A stretch of 64,000 bases of DNA, taken from Chryseobacterium sp. POL2 (GTDB taxonomy: Bacteria > Bacteroidota > Bacteroidia > Flavobacteriales > Weeksellaceae). Positions 46,231-55,156 of this stretch are shown in pieces. The position numbers were made by a program, and so were the translations under genes. The DNA lies in contig NZ_CP049298.1 of assembly GCF_011058315.1 (NCBI RefSeq), positions 1,240,001 through 1,304,000 of the forward strand, written 5' to 3'. Below the pieces are notes generated by a model. The model saw only the letters and a list, made by a program, of their open reading frames with translations. It had not been told where the DNA came from and ran no database searches. The stretch's first letter is position 1. Each line of letters opens with the position of its first letter.

Positions 46231-47247
46231 ATGAGCGAAACAATTATTTTAGGAATTGAGTCATCTTGTGATGACACTTCTGCTGCAATTATCAAAGGAA
46301 ATCAAATTTTATCTAACATTGCTGCCAACCAAAGTATTCATAACGAATATGGCGGCGTTGTGCCAGAGTTAGCTTCCAGAGCGCATCAGCAAAATATAAT
46401 TCCTGTGGTTACAAAGTCTTTTTCTAAAGCAAATATACAACAAAATGATATTTGCGCCATAGGTTTTACACGTGGACCTGGACTTTTGGGTTCTCTTTTG
46501 GTTGGAACTTCGTTTGCAAAATCTCTTGCGATGAGTCTGGATGTTCCGTTAATAGAAGTTAATCATTTGCAAGCGCACATCTTGGCACATTTTATTGAAG
46601 ACGCCAATCCTACTCCACCAGAATTTCCGTTTTTATGTTTAACGGTGAGTGGCGGTCATACGATGATTGTGCTGGTAAAAGATTATTTTGACATGGAGAT
46701 TATCGGCAAAACAATAGATGATGCTGCCGGAGAAGCTTTTGACAAGATCGGAAAAATCTTCGACCTCGATTATCCAGCAGGACCCATTATCGACAAATTA
46801 GCCAAAGAAGGAAATTCTAACGCTTTCAAATTTAACAAACCAAGACTCGACAATTACGATTATTCTTTTAGTGGAATTAAAACTTCCGTGCTTTATTTTA
46901 TCCAGAAAGAAGTCAAAAAAAATCCTGATTTTATTCAAGAACATCTTAATGACCTTTGCGCTTCTATCCAGAAAGCGATTATAGAAATCTTGATGAACAA
47001 ACTCGAAAATGCTGCCAAAGATCTTGGCGTAAAAGAAGTTGCCATTGCTGGAGGCGTATCTGCCAATTCGGCTTTGCGACAAGCTATGCAAGACAATCAA
47101 AAAAAATTGGGTTGGAATATCTACATTCCAAAATTCGAATACACAACGGACAATGCTGCGATGATTGCGATGGTAGCAAAATTAAAATACGAGCGTAGCG
47201 AATTCACAGACCTGAGAACAACCGCAACTTCTAAATACGATTTGTAA
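46231..47247 (+). CDS. tsaD: tRNA threonylcarbamoyladenosine synthase subunit TsaD
   Basis: TsaD transfers threonylcarbamoyl to A37 of ANN-decoding tRNAs, an essential step. The 338-residue length is standard. The ASKHA fold shows as ILGIESSCDDTSAAI at the start, metal-binding His112 and His116 in VNHLQAHILAH, and the GGVSANSALR block. It shares one base (TAATG) with rsmE, so the two genes are translationally coupled. It is divergent from tamB by 3 bases. Confidence 0.97.
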   Translation: MSETIILGIESSCDDTSAAIIKGNQILSNIAANQSIHNEYGGVVPELASRAHQQNIIPVVTKSFSKANIQQNDICAIGFTRGPGLLGSLLVGTSFAKSLAMSLDVPLIEVNHLQAHILAHFIEDANPTPPEFPFLCLTVSGGHTMIVLVKDYFDMEIIGKTIDDAAGEAFDKIGKIFDLDYPAGPIIDKLAKEGNSNAFKFNKPRLDNYDYSFSGIKTSVLYFIQKEVKKNPDFIQEHLNDLCASIQKAIIEILMNKLENAAKDLGVKEVAIAGGVSANSALRQAMQDNQKKLGWNIYIPKFEYTTDNAAMIAMVAKLKYERSEFTDLRTTATSKYDL

Positions 47248-47942
47248 TGAAACTTTTCTACGGCGATATATTTCCAGACATTAAAATACATGATGAAGAG
47301 CAGCAACACATCACAAAGGTTTTGCGCATCAAACAAGGCGAACACATCTACGTTACCGATGGCAAAGGGAATCTTGCCTATGGCACTTTAAAACTGGAAG
47401 GAAAAAAAGCCAGTCTTAATGTGCTTGAAATAAAAGAGCAACAAGCCAACTTTTCACCAAAACTGCATATCGCTATTGCGCCGACAAAAAACATTGACCG
47501 CATCGAATTTTTCATTGAAAAAGCAACAGAAATGGGCATTTCGGAAATCACACTTATCAATACTGAAAAAACTGAACGCAAAAATATCAACATCGACAAA
47601 CTCCGAAAACAAAGTATTGCTGCATCCAAACAGAGTTTAAGATTTCACTTTCCTGTTATAAATGACTTGACAAAATTTTCAGATTTTATGAAAGACCTAA
47701 ATCCTGAAACGACTTTTGTAGCGCATTGTCATGAGAATTTGGAACGCTTGGATTTAAACACAATTCCAACTCAAAACTTACAAGAATTCACTTTTTTGAT
47801 TGGGCCAGAAGGCGATTTTTCGGAAAAAGAAATCCAAATGCTCGCCGAGAAAAACATCAAAGCTGTAAGTCTTGGGCAACAACGTCTAAGAACGGAAACT
47901 GCGGGACTTTTTGTCGCAGCGTGGAATTATTCGTTAATGTAA
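47247..47942 (+). CDS. rsmE: 16S rRNA (uracil1498-N3)-methyltransferase
   Basis: 231 residues, a SPOUT methyltransferase with a PUA-like N-terminal domain (EQQHITKVLRIKQGEHIYVTDGKG) and the knotted C-terminal SAM site (LIGPEGDFSEKE and SLGQQRLRTETAGL). RsmE methylates U1498 of 16S rRNA. It overlaps tsaD by one base and ends one base from the convergent trmH-type gene. Confidence 0.96.
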   Translation: MKLFYGDIFPDIKIHDEEQQHITKVLRIKQGEHIYVTDGKGNLAYGTLKLEGKKASLNVLEIKEQQANFSPKLHIAIAPTKNIDRIEFFIEKATEMGISEITLINTEKTERKNINIDKLRKQSIAASKQSLRFHFPVINDLTKFSDFMKDLNPETTFVAHCHENLERLDLNTIPTQNLQEFTFLIGPEGDFSEKEIQMLAEKNIKAVSLGQQRLRTETAGLFVAAWNYSLM

Positions 47943-47943
47943 T

Positions 47944-48600
47944 TTATTTTACTTTTAAATATTGATTCAAAATCTGTTGTCCACTTTTAATCGAATTAAC
48001 CGCCCATTGGATTTTGGTTTCCAAAAGTTTATCGCGATTTAATTTGTAATCGATATTTGATTTTATAAGTTTTTGTTTGAGATCATACATACAAATTGCC
48101 GCTGCAACCGATACATTAAAACTTTGGGTAAAACCATACATTGGAATCGCTAAAGTCTCGTCAGCAAAATCTAACAGCTCATCTGTCGTACCTTCCCATT
48201 CGGTACCGAAAACCAGCGCCAAAGGTTCATCTGGCTGATAATCTGGAAGCATCGTCGCATTCCGTTCTGGCGAAACTGCTACAATCTTGTAACCTCTATC
48301 GCGAACTTTTTGTAGCGACGAAATTTCGCGTGGCAATTTCTCAACCTGCACCCAAGTGTCTGCGCCTTTGGTTACACGAAGATTGGGGTCAAAAATATTC
48401 TCTTTTTCCAAAGCCACTACCTTGTGAAAGCCACAAACTTCAACCGAGCGCAAAATCGCTGCGGCATTGCGAAACTGATAAACATCTTCCACAACAGGTA
48501 GAATAAAGTCGGAGCTTTCCGCAGAAAAATGGTCGATTTTACAAATACGTTCTTCGGATAAAAACTGTTGCAAGTATTGATAAGTCGCTTCTAAATTCAT
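47944..48600 (-). CDS. trmH: TrmH-family RNA 2'-O-methyltransferase
   Basis: 218 residues, SPOUT fold with the three SpoU motifs: FRNAAAILRSVEVCGF (motif 1), LALVFGTEWEGTTDE (motif 2) and IPMYGFTQSFNVSVAAAICMYDLKQK (motif 3). The length and the C-terminal helix favour tRNA Gm18 methyltransferase TrmH, but an rRNA target is possible. The -7 box TATCTTTG lies only four bases before the ATG. Confidence 0.9.
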   Translation of the reverse strand: MNLEATYQYLQQFLSEERICKIDHFSAESSDFILPVVEDVYQFRNAAAILRSVEVCGFHKVVALEKENIFDPNLRVTKGADTWVQVEKLPREISSLQKVRDRGYKIVAVSPERNATMLPDYQPDEPLALVFGTEWEGTTDELLDFADETLAIPMYGFTQSFNVSVAAAICMYDLKQKLIKSNIDYKLNRDKLLETKIQWAVNSIKSGQQILNQYLKVK

Positions 48601-48604
48601 TTTG

Positions 48605-48612
48605 CAAAGATA
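48605..48612 (-). promoter_or_regulatory. -7 box 4 nt before the trmH start codon
   Basis: TATCTTTG on the minus strand is followed by CAAA and then ATG. The spacing equals that at 13987, 20624 and 62614. Confidence 0.5.
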
Positions 48613-48767
48613 AAATATAGAAACTGTATTAGCACATTTCGTTGAATCGATTTAAAATGATTTTATCCAAAAATTATACGCATATTAATAAGATTTGGTT
48701 AATTTTGTTGGCTCAAAACATTTGTTTTTCAACAATTGTTTACAAATACAAATATGAAACAAAAAAT

Positions 48768-50504
48768 ATGTCTCCATCAAAATTTGATAATTTCAGATTA
48801 AGAAAAACCGTACATTATACTTTAATACTTTGCATACTGTTGATACAGGTTGCTTTGGCTGGTTTTATTTATAACGAATTTAAAAATAGAGAAGATGTCA
48901 GTTTTATCGAAAATCAATTGAAAGAAATTGACTCTTTGGAACTTCTCACCAACAATTCCCGAAAAGAACTTTTTACTGCAAATTCTCATTTTCAAAATTA
49001 CCTGACAACGGATGATGCCAACGACTTGGAACAATATTTTGTATCGATTAATAATCTAAATTTAAGTCTGGACAAAGTCAACAATTTTAAATTCAAGAAT
49101 TCAAATCTCAATTCTGTTTTAAAATTTAAAAAAAGGGATTCCGCAGAAGCTAAAAAATTCAAGATATTGATTGACTCAACATATCAGGTTTCAACAATTT
49201 CGAATTTAATTCCGGCGACGCCACAAAAGGATTTTCTAGAAATCAAAAAATACAAATTCGATTACAGCCCAGAAAATTTTGTTGTCCGCACGCAAACCTT
49301 CTCTGACACCATCCAAAAGAAAGGTCTTTTTGGACGTATCAAAGACGCGATAGTAGGCAATGAAAATGTGCGAAAAGATAGCACTGTTGTAACAATGATG
49401 CAACGACAACGTGAAGCTTTGCAGTTGAAAAACGATATGGACAGCTTGATAAATCAGGCTACGAAACATTATACGACAGAGGTAAAACGCGTTCAGAAAA
49501 ATATAATTAATAATCAAAATAACGCCAAAAACCTCTATCAAAACAATAAGCTTTTCAGCGAGCTTTTGTTGTACAGCAACAATGTGATGAGTCTTTACGA
49601 CTCGTCTATTCAAAATGCAAAGTCGGAGCTCGAGAAAGAAATTGCCAAACAAAATTCGGAAAACAATACGAGAAGAATTTACTTAGCCATCGGTGCAATG
49701 CTGTTGATGTTTATCGCATCCATTTTGTTAATGTATATGACCAAAATGGCTTTTGTGTACGAAAACAAATTAAAAGAAGCAAATCTTCAAATTAAGGAGA
49801 ATCTAAATTTCAAGAACAGAATTCTCGGCATGTTGAGCCACGAACTGCGCTCGCCACTTAAGATTATTGGAATTTTCATCAACCGAATTAATAAAAAAAC
49901 GAATGACGAAAGCATTAAAGATTATTTAAAATCCATAAGCTTCACCAACAATTCTTTGTTAATGCAGGCTAATCAGATTTTGGAATATACCAAAAACCAA
50001 CATGTTGAAAACAAATTAAGTCCAATACCCTTCAATCTTAAAAATGAAATTACAGCGATTGCAAATTCTATGGCAGCTTATATAGAAACGCGCCACAACC
50101 AATTTGTCATCATCGAAAATATCGACCCAAACATTGAAGTTTACTCGGATAATACAAAGATTAACCAACTATTTATGAATATTCTGGGCAACGCTAATAA
50201 GTTTACAGAACATGGTAAAATCTCTTTAATTACAAAAGCAAGCGCCACAGATAATAATCAAATCCTATTAGAAACAGAAGTTAAAGATACAGGTGCGGGA
50301 ATTTCTGCTTCGGATTTAAAAAATATTTTCGAACCATATTATCAAGGTGTTTTATCCAACGAAGTTGAAAATCTTGGCGCAGGATTAGGCCTAAGCCTTT
50401 GCAAAGAATTGGTAGAATTATTTAACGGAGCAATTTCTGTTGACAGCCAACCAAGCAAAGGAACCAGTGTGAAATTTTCTCTTAATCTAAACTTAAAAAA
50501 ATGA
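48768..50504 (+). CDS. Sensor histidine kinase, membrane
   Basis: 578 residues from the ATG at 48768 (MSPSKFDNF); a longer frame from a TTG at 48642 would add an unlikely 42 residues. The layout is helix 1 at about 15-36, a large extracytoplasmic helical region of about 260 residues with no named sensor domain, helix 2 (IYLAIGAMLLMFIASILLMYM), a HisKA dimerisation domain with phospho-accepting His358 in MLSHELRSP, then HATPase_c: N box NQLFMNILGNANKFTEHG, G1 VKDTGAGIS, G2 GAGLGLSLCKELV. The adjacent response regulator overlaps by four bases (ATGA), so this is a cognate pair. The signal is unknown. Confidence 0.93.
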   Translation: MSPSKFDNFRLRKTVHYTLILCILLIQVALAGFIYNEFKNREDVSFIENQLKEIDSLELLTNNSRKELFTANSHFQNYLTTDDANDLEQYFVSINNLNLSLDKVNNFKFKNSNLNSVLKFKKRDSAEAKKFKILIDSTYQVSTISNLIPATPQKDFLEIKKYKFDYSPENFVVRTQTFSDTIQKKGLFGRIKDAIVGNENVRKDSTVVTMMQRQREALQLKNDMDSLINQATKHYTTEVKRVQKNIINNQNNAKNLYQNNKLFSELLLYSNNVMSLYDSSIQNAKSELEKEIAKQNSENNTRRIYLAIGAMLLMFIASILLMYMTKMAFVYENKLKEANLQIKENLNFKNRILGMLSHELRSPLKIIGIFINRINKKTNDESIKDYLKSISFTNNSLLMQANQILEYTKNQHVENKLSPIPFNLKNEITAIANSMAAYIETRHNQFVIIENIDPNIEVYSDNTKINQLFMNILGNANKFTEHGKISLITKASATDNNQILLETEVKDTGAGISASDLKNIFEPYYQGVLSNEVENLGAGLGLSLCKELVELFNGAISVDSQPSKGTSVKFSLNLNLKK

Positions 50505-51130
50505 GTTCTACCAAGTTTTTGCTTGCCGATGACCACAGCTTGATAAGACAAGGCATCGAATTTTTAATCGAAGATTTGGAACTCAATTCGGAAGTTGTCC
50601 ATGCCTCTAATCTCGCACAGATTTTAGAAAAGATAGAAGAGCAGAAAATAGACATTGCCATTATCGACGCCCATTTCCCAGATGGAAACAGCCTGAGTAT
50701 TTTACCGAAAATAAAAGATTTAAAACCTGAAATCAAGATTTTGATTTTCTCGGGAATTGATGAAAAATCGCAAGCCCTGAAATTCATCAACGCTGGCGCC
50801 AACGGTTTTTTGAGCAAACTAAATGATGAAGATGTTATTGCTGACGCTATTTTAAAAATCCATCAAGACGGCGAATATCTTTCGCCCATGACACAGGCAT
50901 TATTACTAGACTCTTTACGAAATCCCAATGCTGCCAATCCTCTGCAGCGCCTTACAGACCGCGAACTAGAAATTGCGAAACTATACGCCAAAGGTCTAGG
51001 AAATCTGGAAATCGCCAACGAATTGAACATTAAACAAAACACGGTTAGCACTATTAAAAAAAGAATTTTTGATAAGCTTAAAATCGACAACCTTGTAGAA
51101 CTTATCGACTTGATTAAGGACAACCAATAA
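50501..51130 (+). CDS. NarL/LuxR-family response regulator
   Basis: 209 residues: receiver domain with phospho-accepting Asp56 in IAIIDAHFPDG, the acidic pair in LLADDHSLIRQG, and the switch Lys in FLSKLND, then a LuxR-type helix-turn-helix (RLTDRELEIAKLYAKGLGNLEIANELNIKQNTVSTIKKRIFDKLKI). Its start overlaps the kinase stop. NarL-type regulators usually pair with HisKA_3 kinases; here the partner is a classic HisKA enzyme, which is less usual. Confidence 0.95.
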   Translation: MSSTKFLLADDHSLIRQGIEFLIEDLELNSEVVHASNLAQILEKIEEQKIDIAIIDAHFPDGNSLSILPKIKDLKPEIKILIFSGIDEKSQALKFINAGANGFLSKLNDEDVIADAILKIHQDGEYLSPMTQALLLDSLRNPNAANPLQRLTDRELEIAKLYAKGLGNLEIANELNIKQNTVSTIKKRIFDKLKIDNLVELIDLIKDNQ

Positions 51131-51143
51131 GCTATTTTTTATC

Positions 51144-51163
51144 TTGTAGATATATATCTACAA
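51144..51163. repeat. Perfect 20-bp palindrome after the response regulator gene
   Basis: TTGTAGATATATATCTACAA is a perfect palindrome 13 bases after the stop codon. It could be an RNA hairpin or an operator. No T-run follows it, so it is not a plain terminator. Confidence 0.5.
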
Positions 51164-51215
51164 AGCTTCGACTTTTATCGACATGTTCCATGCAGCTAAA
51201 GCTCATAAAGCAACC

Positions 51216-51346
51216 TATATTTGTATCAACAAAGAGAAAGATAGATAATACTCTTCTTTGTTCGAAAACACAAATTTCATGGTAACTGGTTTTATTAACA
51301 CAAATGATGGAAACCAAAACCTGCGATAAATTCGCAGGTTTTTTTT
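51216..51346 (+). ncRNA. Candidate small RNA gene between the response regulator gene and yidC
   Basis: A -7 box TATATTTG (51216-51223) is followed 5 bases later by a stem-loop (AACAAAG at 51228-51234 with CTTTGTT at 51256-51262) and, after about 55 bases without a convincing protein frame, by a strong terminator at 51316-51346. The arrangement would give a transcript of about 120 nt. A -33 element was not seen. The terminator may instead simply belong to the response regulator operon. Confidence 0.4.
51316..51346 (+). terminator. Plus-strand terminator before yidC
   Basis: An 11-bp stem AAAACCTGCGA / TCGCAGGTTTT with loop TAAAT is followed by a T-run. Confidence 0.85.
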
Positions 51347-51360
51347 ATTTGAGCTAACAA

Positions 51361-51390
51361 AAAAAGCGAAATCCTAGGATTTCGCTTTTT
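51361..51390. terminator. Terminator of yidC (30-bp perfect palindrome)
   Basis: AAAAAGCGAAATCCT is exactly repeated in reverse complement, giving a 30-bp palindrome with a T-run on each strand. It lies 22 bases after the yidC stop on the minus strand and can work both ways. Confidence 0.85.
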
Positions 51391-51411
51391 TGAGTTTGGA
51401 TAAGTTTAAAA

Positions 51412-53205
51412 CTATTTCTTTTTGCGCATATGCTCTTGTTTCTTTTGTTGCTCCTGAGCTTGCTCCATCATCTCTCTCATTCGTTTTTGGAAACGTCCTT
51501 CAGGTTTTGGTGCCTTTTTCTTATTCTCTTGGATTTGAGCATGAATTTTCTTTTCGTCCAAGATAAAATATTTAATCACCAAAATAATGATAATGTTAAT
51601 CGCATTGGATACAAAATAATACCAAGAAAGACCAGATGCAGACGTATTTAAGAAGAATAAGAATGTAATTGGGAAAATGTACATCAACACCTTCATATTC
51701 GGCATACCTTCTTGTTGTGGTTGTTGTATGTTACCTGCAGTCATCATCGTATAGATCAAAATAACAGCGGTACACGCAATTGCAAAAATACTCAAATGCT
51801 CTCCTAAGAATGGGATATTAAATGGTAATTTAATTAAATCATCATAAGCGGTTAAATCTTCTGCGAACCAGAAACTTTTTCCTCTAAGATCCAACATATT
51901 CGGGAAGAAACGGAATAATGCGTAGAATAACGGAACTTGCACCAAAGCCGGTAAACATCCTGCCAATTGGTTAACGCCTGCTTTTCTATAGACCGCCATG
52001 GTCTCTTGCTGTTTCTTCATCGGGTCAGCATCTTTGAATTTTTTGTTCACCTCATCGATCTCTGGACGAATCACCTTCATCATCGCACTCAACTTATGCT
52101 GTTTGTACATAATCGGCGACAAAATTAATTTTACGATAATCGTCATTAAGAAAATTACCCAACCTGCAGCAATGCCCCAAGAAGAAATTACATCGTACAT
52201 TGGCATGAAAACATGTCTGTTAAGCGATCCTATGAAAGACCAACCTAATGGCAAGATCTCATCAAAATTTTTATTATCAAACGATTTTAACAATTGTAAA
52301 TCCAAAGGCATGAAGTACCAAGAAAAATCCTGATTGAACTCTCCGCCTGTTAAAGCTACTTGTCCATCGTAATTAAACTTCTTAAGATATTCGCCTTCTT
52401 CAACATTATCCTGAAAACCTTTAGATTGCGTAAAACCATGTTGCGCTTCCAAAACTGCAACGAAGAATTGTTGTTTTACCCCAATCCAGTTAAGCGTTTC
52501 TTTGGTTTCGTCCATGTCTGTACGCGCATCATAGTCATAATCTTTATAATTATTAAAAGCGTATACAAACTCGGTATGCGTTTGTTCTTGTGCACGACCT
52601 TTTTCTAACTCACGAACGTTATAATTCCATTTGAAAGTCGCTTTCGTATCTGCTGTAATTGTTGACAATCCTTTGGTTCTTACTTTAAAATCCAAAGTAT
52701 ATTTAGGATTCAAAGTATAGATAAACTGAATAGTTGCCGCGTTAATTTGACTAGTCAATGTCAAGGTATTGCCGTTAACACTTGGTGCAAAAACCAAGTC
52801 TTTGGTGTTAATCAGTTTTCCAGATTTATCTTTAAACTCAAAACCGTAATCGGAGTTTTTGTTATTAAAAAGATAAAGAGGTTTATTTTTGTTTTTACCA
52901 TCAAAGGCGTTGTACTTGTTAAGTTGTACGGTAGAAACTTGTCCGCCAAGACTAGAAAACTCCAAGCTAAGCTCGTCATTTTTAAGATTCACTTTTTGGA
53001 TAGCATTGGCTGCTACATTGTTAACATTGGCTGCGCTAATATTGGCAGTTGCAGATTGCTCTGTCTTTTTGGTTTGTTGCGTAATCTGTGTTTGCTCTTG
53101 GTCAACTTGTCTATTTTGAAAATAGAGCATAAAGCCTAACAAAAGTAAAGACAGCACCCCAAAGCTGATTAACTGATTTTTATCCAGTCCGTTGTTCTGT
53201 TGCAT
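51412..53205 (-). CDS. yidC: Membrane protein insertase YidC
   Basis: YidC inserts proteins into the inner membrane with or without SecYEG. The 597-residue, Gram-negative type shows an N-terminal anchor (LISFGVLSLLLLGFMLYFQ), a large periplasmic beta domain up to about 350, and the C-terminal five-helix core (WGIAAGWVIFLMTIIVKLILSPIMYKQHKLS, with the conserved Arg supplied in the KVIRPE loop, and VQVPLFYALFRFFPN). A basic tail (KKKAPKPEGRFQKRMREMMEQ) can bind ribosomes. A -7 box TATTTTTG lies at 53317-53310, about 100 bases upstream. Confidence 0.97.
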   Translation of the reverse strand: MQQNNGLDKNQLISFGVLSLLLLGFMLYFQNRQVDQEQTQITQQTKKTEQSATANISAANVNNVAANAIQKVNLKNDELSLEFSSLGGQVSTVQLNKYNAFDGKNKNKPLYLFNNKNSDYGFEFKDKSGKLINTKDLVFAPSVNGNTLTLTSQINAATIQFIYTLNPKYTLDFKVRTKGLSTITADTKATFKWNYNVRELEKGRAQEQTHTEFVYAFNNYKDYDYDARTDMDETKETLNWIGVKQQFFVAVLEAQHGFTQSKGFQDNVEEGEYLKKFNYDGQVALTGGEFNQDFSWYFMPLDLQLLKSFDNKNFDEILPLGWSFIGSLNRHVFMPMYDVISSWGIAAGWVIFLMTIIVKLILSPIMYKQHKLSAMMKVIRPEIDEVNKKFKDADPMKKQQETMAVYRKAGVNQLAGCLPALVQVPLFYALFRFFPNMLDLRGKSFWFAEDLTAYDDLIKLPFNIPFLGEHLSIFAIACTAVILIYTMMTAGNIQQPQQEGMPNMKVLMYIFPITFLFFLNTSASGLSWYYFVSNAINIIIILVIKYFILDEKKIHAQIQENKKKAPKPEGRFQKRMREMMEQAQEQQKKQEHMRKKK

Positions 53206-53309
53206 TAAAAAGAATTTTAGAATTTGGTTTTAAAATAATTTTAGTTCTTGATTTTCTGAACTTTAATTAAATCTAAAACGACTATACTATTTCATATTTT
53301 TCGAACGAC

Positions 53310-53317
53310 AAAAATAA
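53310..53317 (-). promoter_or_regulatory. Candidate -7 box for yidC
   Basis: TATTTTTG on the minus strand, implying a leader of roughly 100 nt. Confidence 0.35.
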
Positions 53318-53378
53318 GATTTATTTTTTACAATACTCGGTAATAATCTCTAATCTTTATCATCCTTATAATAAGACG

Positions 53379-53407
53379 AATGACCCAAAGTTTTGCTTCG
53401 GGTCATT
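53379..53407 (-). terminator. Terminator-like hairpin after pyrG
   Basis: An 8-bp stem AATGACCC / GGGTCATT is extended by AAG/CTT after one mismatch, with loop TTTTG. The minus-strand tail is only moderately T-rich. Confidence 0.6.
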
Positions 53408-53431
53408 ACATTATTTATTTATTTCTAAAAA

Positions 53432-55045
53432 TTATTTTTTAGATTTCGTTGCGGCACTTATCAAAGCTTTGAACAATGGATGTGGTGTGGCAACGGTACT
53501 TTTGTATTCTGGATGATATTGTACACCGACATAGAAAGGATGATCTTTTAACTCAATCGTTTCTGCCAGTCCTGTTTCGGGGTTTTGTCCAGAAATCATC
53601 ATATCTTTATCTTCAAATTCTTTTTTGTAATCTGAATTGAATTCATAACGGTGTCTGTGACGCTCCGAAATTGTTTTGGCACCGTATATTTCCGCTAATT
53701 TAGAATTTGGTTTCAAAGCACATTTCCAGGCTCCAAGACGCATAGTTCCTCCTTTGTCAACAATATTTTTCTGTTCTTCCATAATAGAAATAACAGGATC
53801 GGGCGTTGCCGTATCAAACTCGGTACTATTAGCTTTGTTAAGTCCAAGCACATTTCTAGCAAATTCAACAGTCATAATTTGCATACCTAGACAAATCCCC
53901 AAAGTTGGGATTTTGTTAACTCTCGCATATTCTGCAGCCAAAATTTTGCCTTCGATACCGCGATCACCAAAACCTGGAGCGATCAACATACCATCGACAT
54001 CTTTAAAAGTTTCCTGCAAGTTAGCTTCTTCCAAATCGCCACTGTACACCCATTTCACATTAACATCTGTTTCCAGATCTGCGCCTGCGTGAATGAAAGC
54101 TTCTGCAATCGATTTGTAAGAATCTTGCAAAGAGACATATTTTCCAACCAAAGCGATGTTCACTTTGCGTTTTGGATTTTTATATTTTTTAAGGAAGTTT
54201 TTCCAATCTTTAAGATCAGCTTCTTTGTTAATCGGAAGGTTTAATTCTTTTAAAACAACCTCATCGAAATTCTGCTTTTGTAGATCTACAGGCACTTCAT
54301 AGATGGTTTCCATGTCTTTGCATTCGATAACATTTTCTAATGCCACGTTACAAAACTGTGCTAATTTTGCACGTAGATCTTTCGGGATTTTGTGTTCTGT
54401 TCTACAAACCAAAACGTCGGCCTGTATTCCGCTTTCCATCAACTGGCGTACAGAATGTTGAGAAGGTTTGGTCTTTAGCTCGCCACTTGCCGCCAAATAA
54501 GGCAACAATGTCAAATGGATGACCATAGAATTATTTTTACCTAATTCCCACTGCAATTGTCTTACACTTTCGATGTAGGGTAAAGATTCGATATCACCTA
54601 CTGTTCCTCCAATTTCGGTGATAATAATATCGTAATTTTTCTTGGATAGTATTTTTACACGACGTTTTATCTCATTGGTGATGTGTGGAATAACCTGAAC
54701 AGTTTTTCCTAGAAACTCTCCACGGCGTTCTTTTTCGATAACCGTCTGGTAAATTCTACCTGTTGTTACAGAATTGTTTTGACTTGTTTGGCTGTCAAGG
54801 AAACGTTCGTAATGTCCAAGGTCAAGATCTGTTTCTGCACCATCTTCGGTCACATAACATTCGCCATGTTCGTAAGGGTTTAGCGTGCCGGGGTCTATGT
54901 TAATGTAAGGATCTAGTTTTTGGATAGTGACGTTAAAACCGCGAGATTTTAACAGCAGTCCCAGAGAAGCTGAGACGATGCCTTTACCCAGTGAAGAAGT
55001 AACACCACCTGTTACAAAGATGTACTTCGTTTCTTTTTTACTCAT
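53432..55045 (-). CDS. pyrG: CTP synthase
   Basis: PyrG aminates UTP to CTP with glutamine. 537 residues from the ATG at 55045 (MSKKETKY); a TTG six codons upstream overlaps the promoter. The synthetase domain starts with YIFVTGGVTSSLGKGIVSASLG (P-loop), DPYINIDPGTLNPYEHGECYVTEDGAETDLDLGHYERF follows, and the C-terminal glutaminase has the nucleophile in LGICLGMQIM and the His-Glu pair in YHPEYKS. A -7 box TAACTTTG is at 55068-55061. Confidence 0.97.
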   Translation of the reverse strand: MSKKETKYIFVTGGVTSSLGKGIVSASLGLLLKSRGFNVTIQKLDPYINIDPGTLNPYEHGECYVTEDGAETDLDLGHYERFLDSQTSQNNSVTTGRIYQTVIEKERRGEFLGKTVQVIPHITNEIKRRVKILSKKNYDIIITEIGGTVGDIESLPYIESVRQLQWELGKNNSMVIHLTLLPYLAASGELKTKPSQHSVRQLMESGIQADVLVCRTEHKIPKDLRAKLAQFCNVALENVIECKDMETIYEVPVDLQKQNFDEVVLKELNLPINKEADLKDWKNFLKKYKNPKRKVNIALVGKYVSLQDSYKSIAEAFIHAGADLETDVNVKWVYSGDLEEANLQETFKDVDGMLIAPGFGDRGIEGKILAAEYARVNKIPTLGICLGMQIMTVEFARNVLGLNKANSTEFDTATPDPVISIMEEQKNIVDKGGTMRLGAWKCALKPNSKLAEIYGAKTISERHRHRYEFNSDYKKEFEDKDMMISGQNPETGLAETIELKDHPFYVGVQYHPEYKSTVATPHPLFKALISAATKSKK

Positions 55046-55060
55046 TAGATTAGGTTTGTG

Positions 55061-55068
55061 CAAAGTTA
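55061..55068 (-). promoter_or_regulatory. Candidate -7 box for pyrG
   Basis: TAACTTTG on the minus strand, 15 bases before the ATG at 55045. Confidence 0.45.
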
Positions 55069-55156
55069 AAGCATACGGAACAGAAAAGCAATTTTAGGCC
55101 TCTTAAATATTTTATAATTCTTTGTAATCTTTTAATTTAGCAGAAACTTTTTCAAC

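Noticed and set aside
51130-51317. A short minus-strand frame of 61 residues after the response regulator gene
   Set aside because: It overlaps the palindrome and the candidate small RNA and shows no protein-like pattern.
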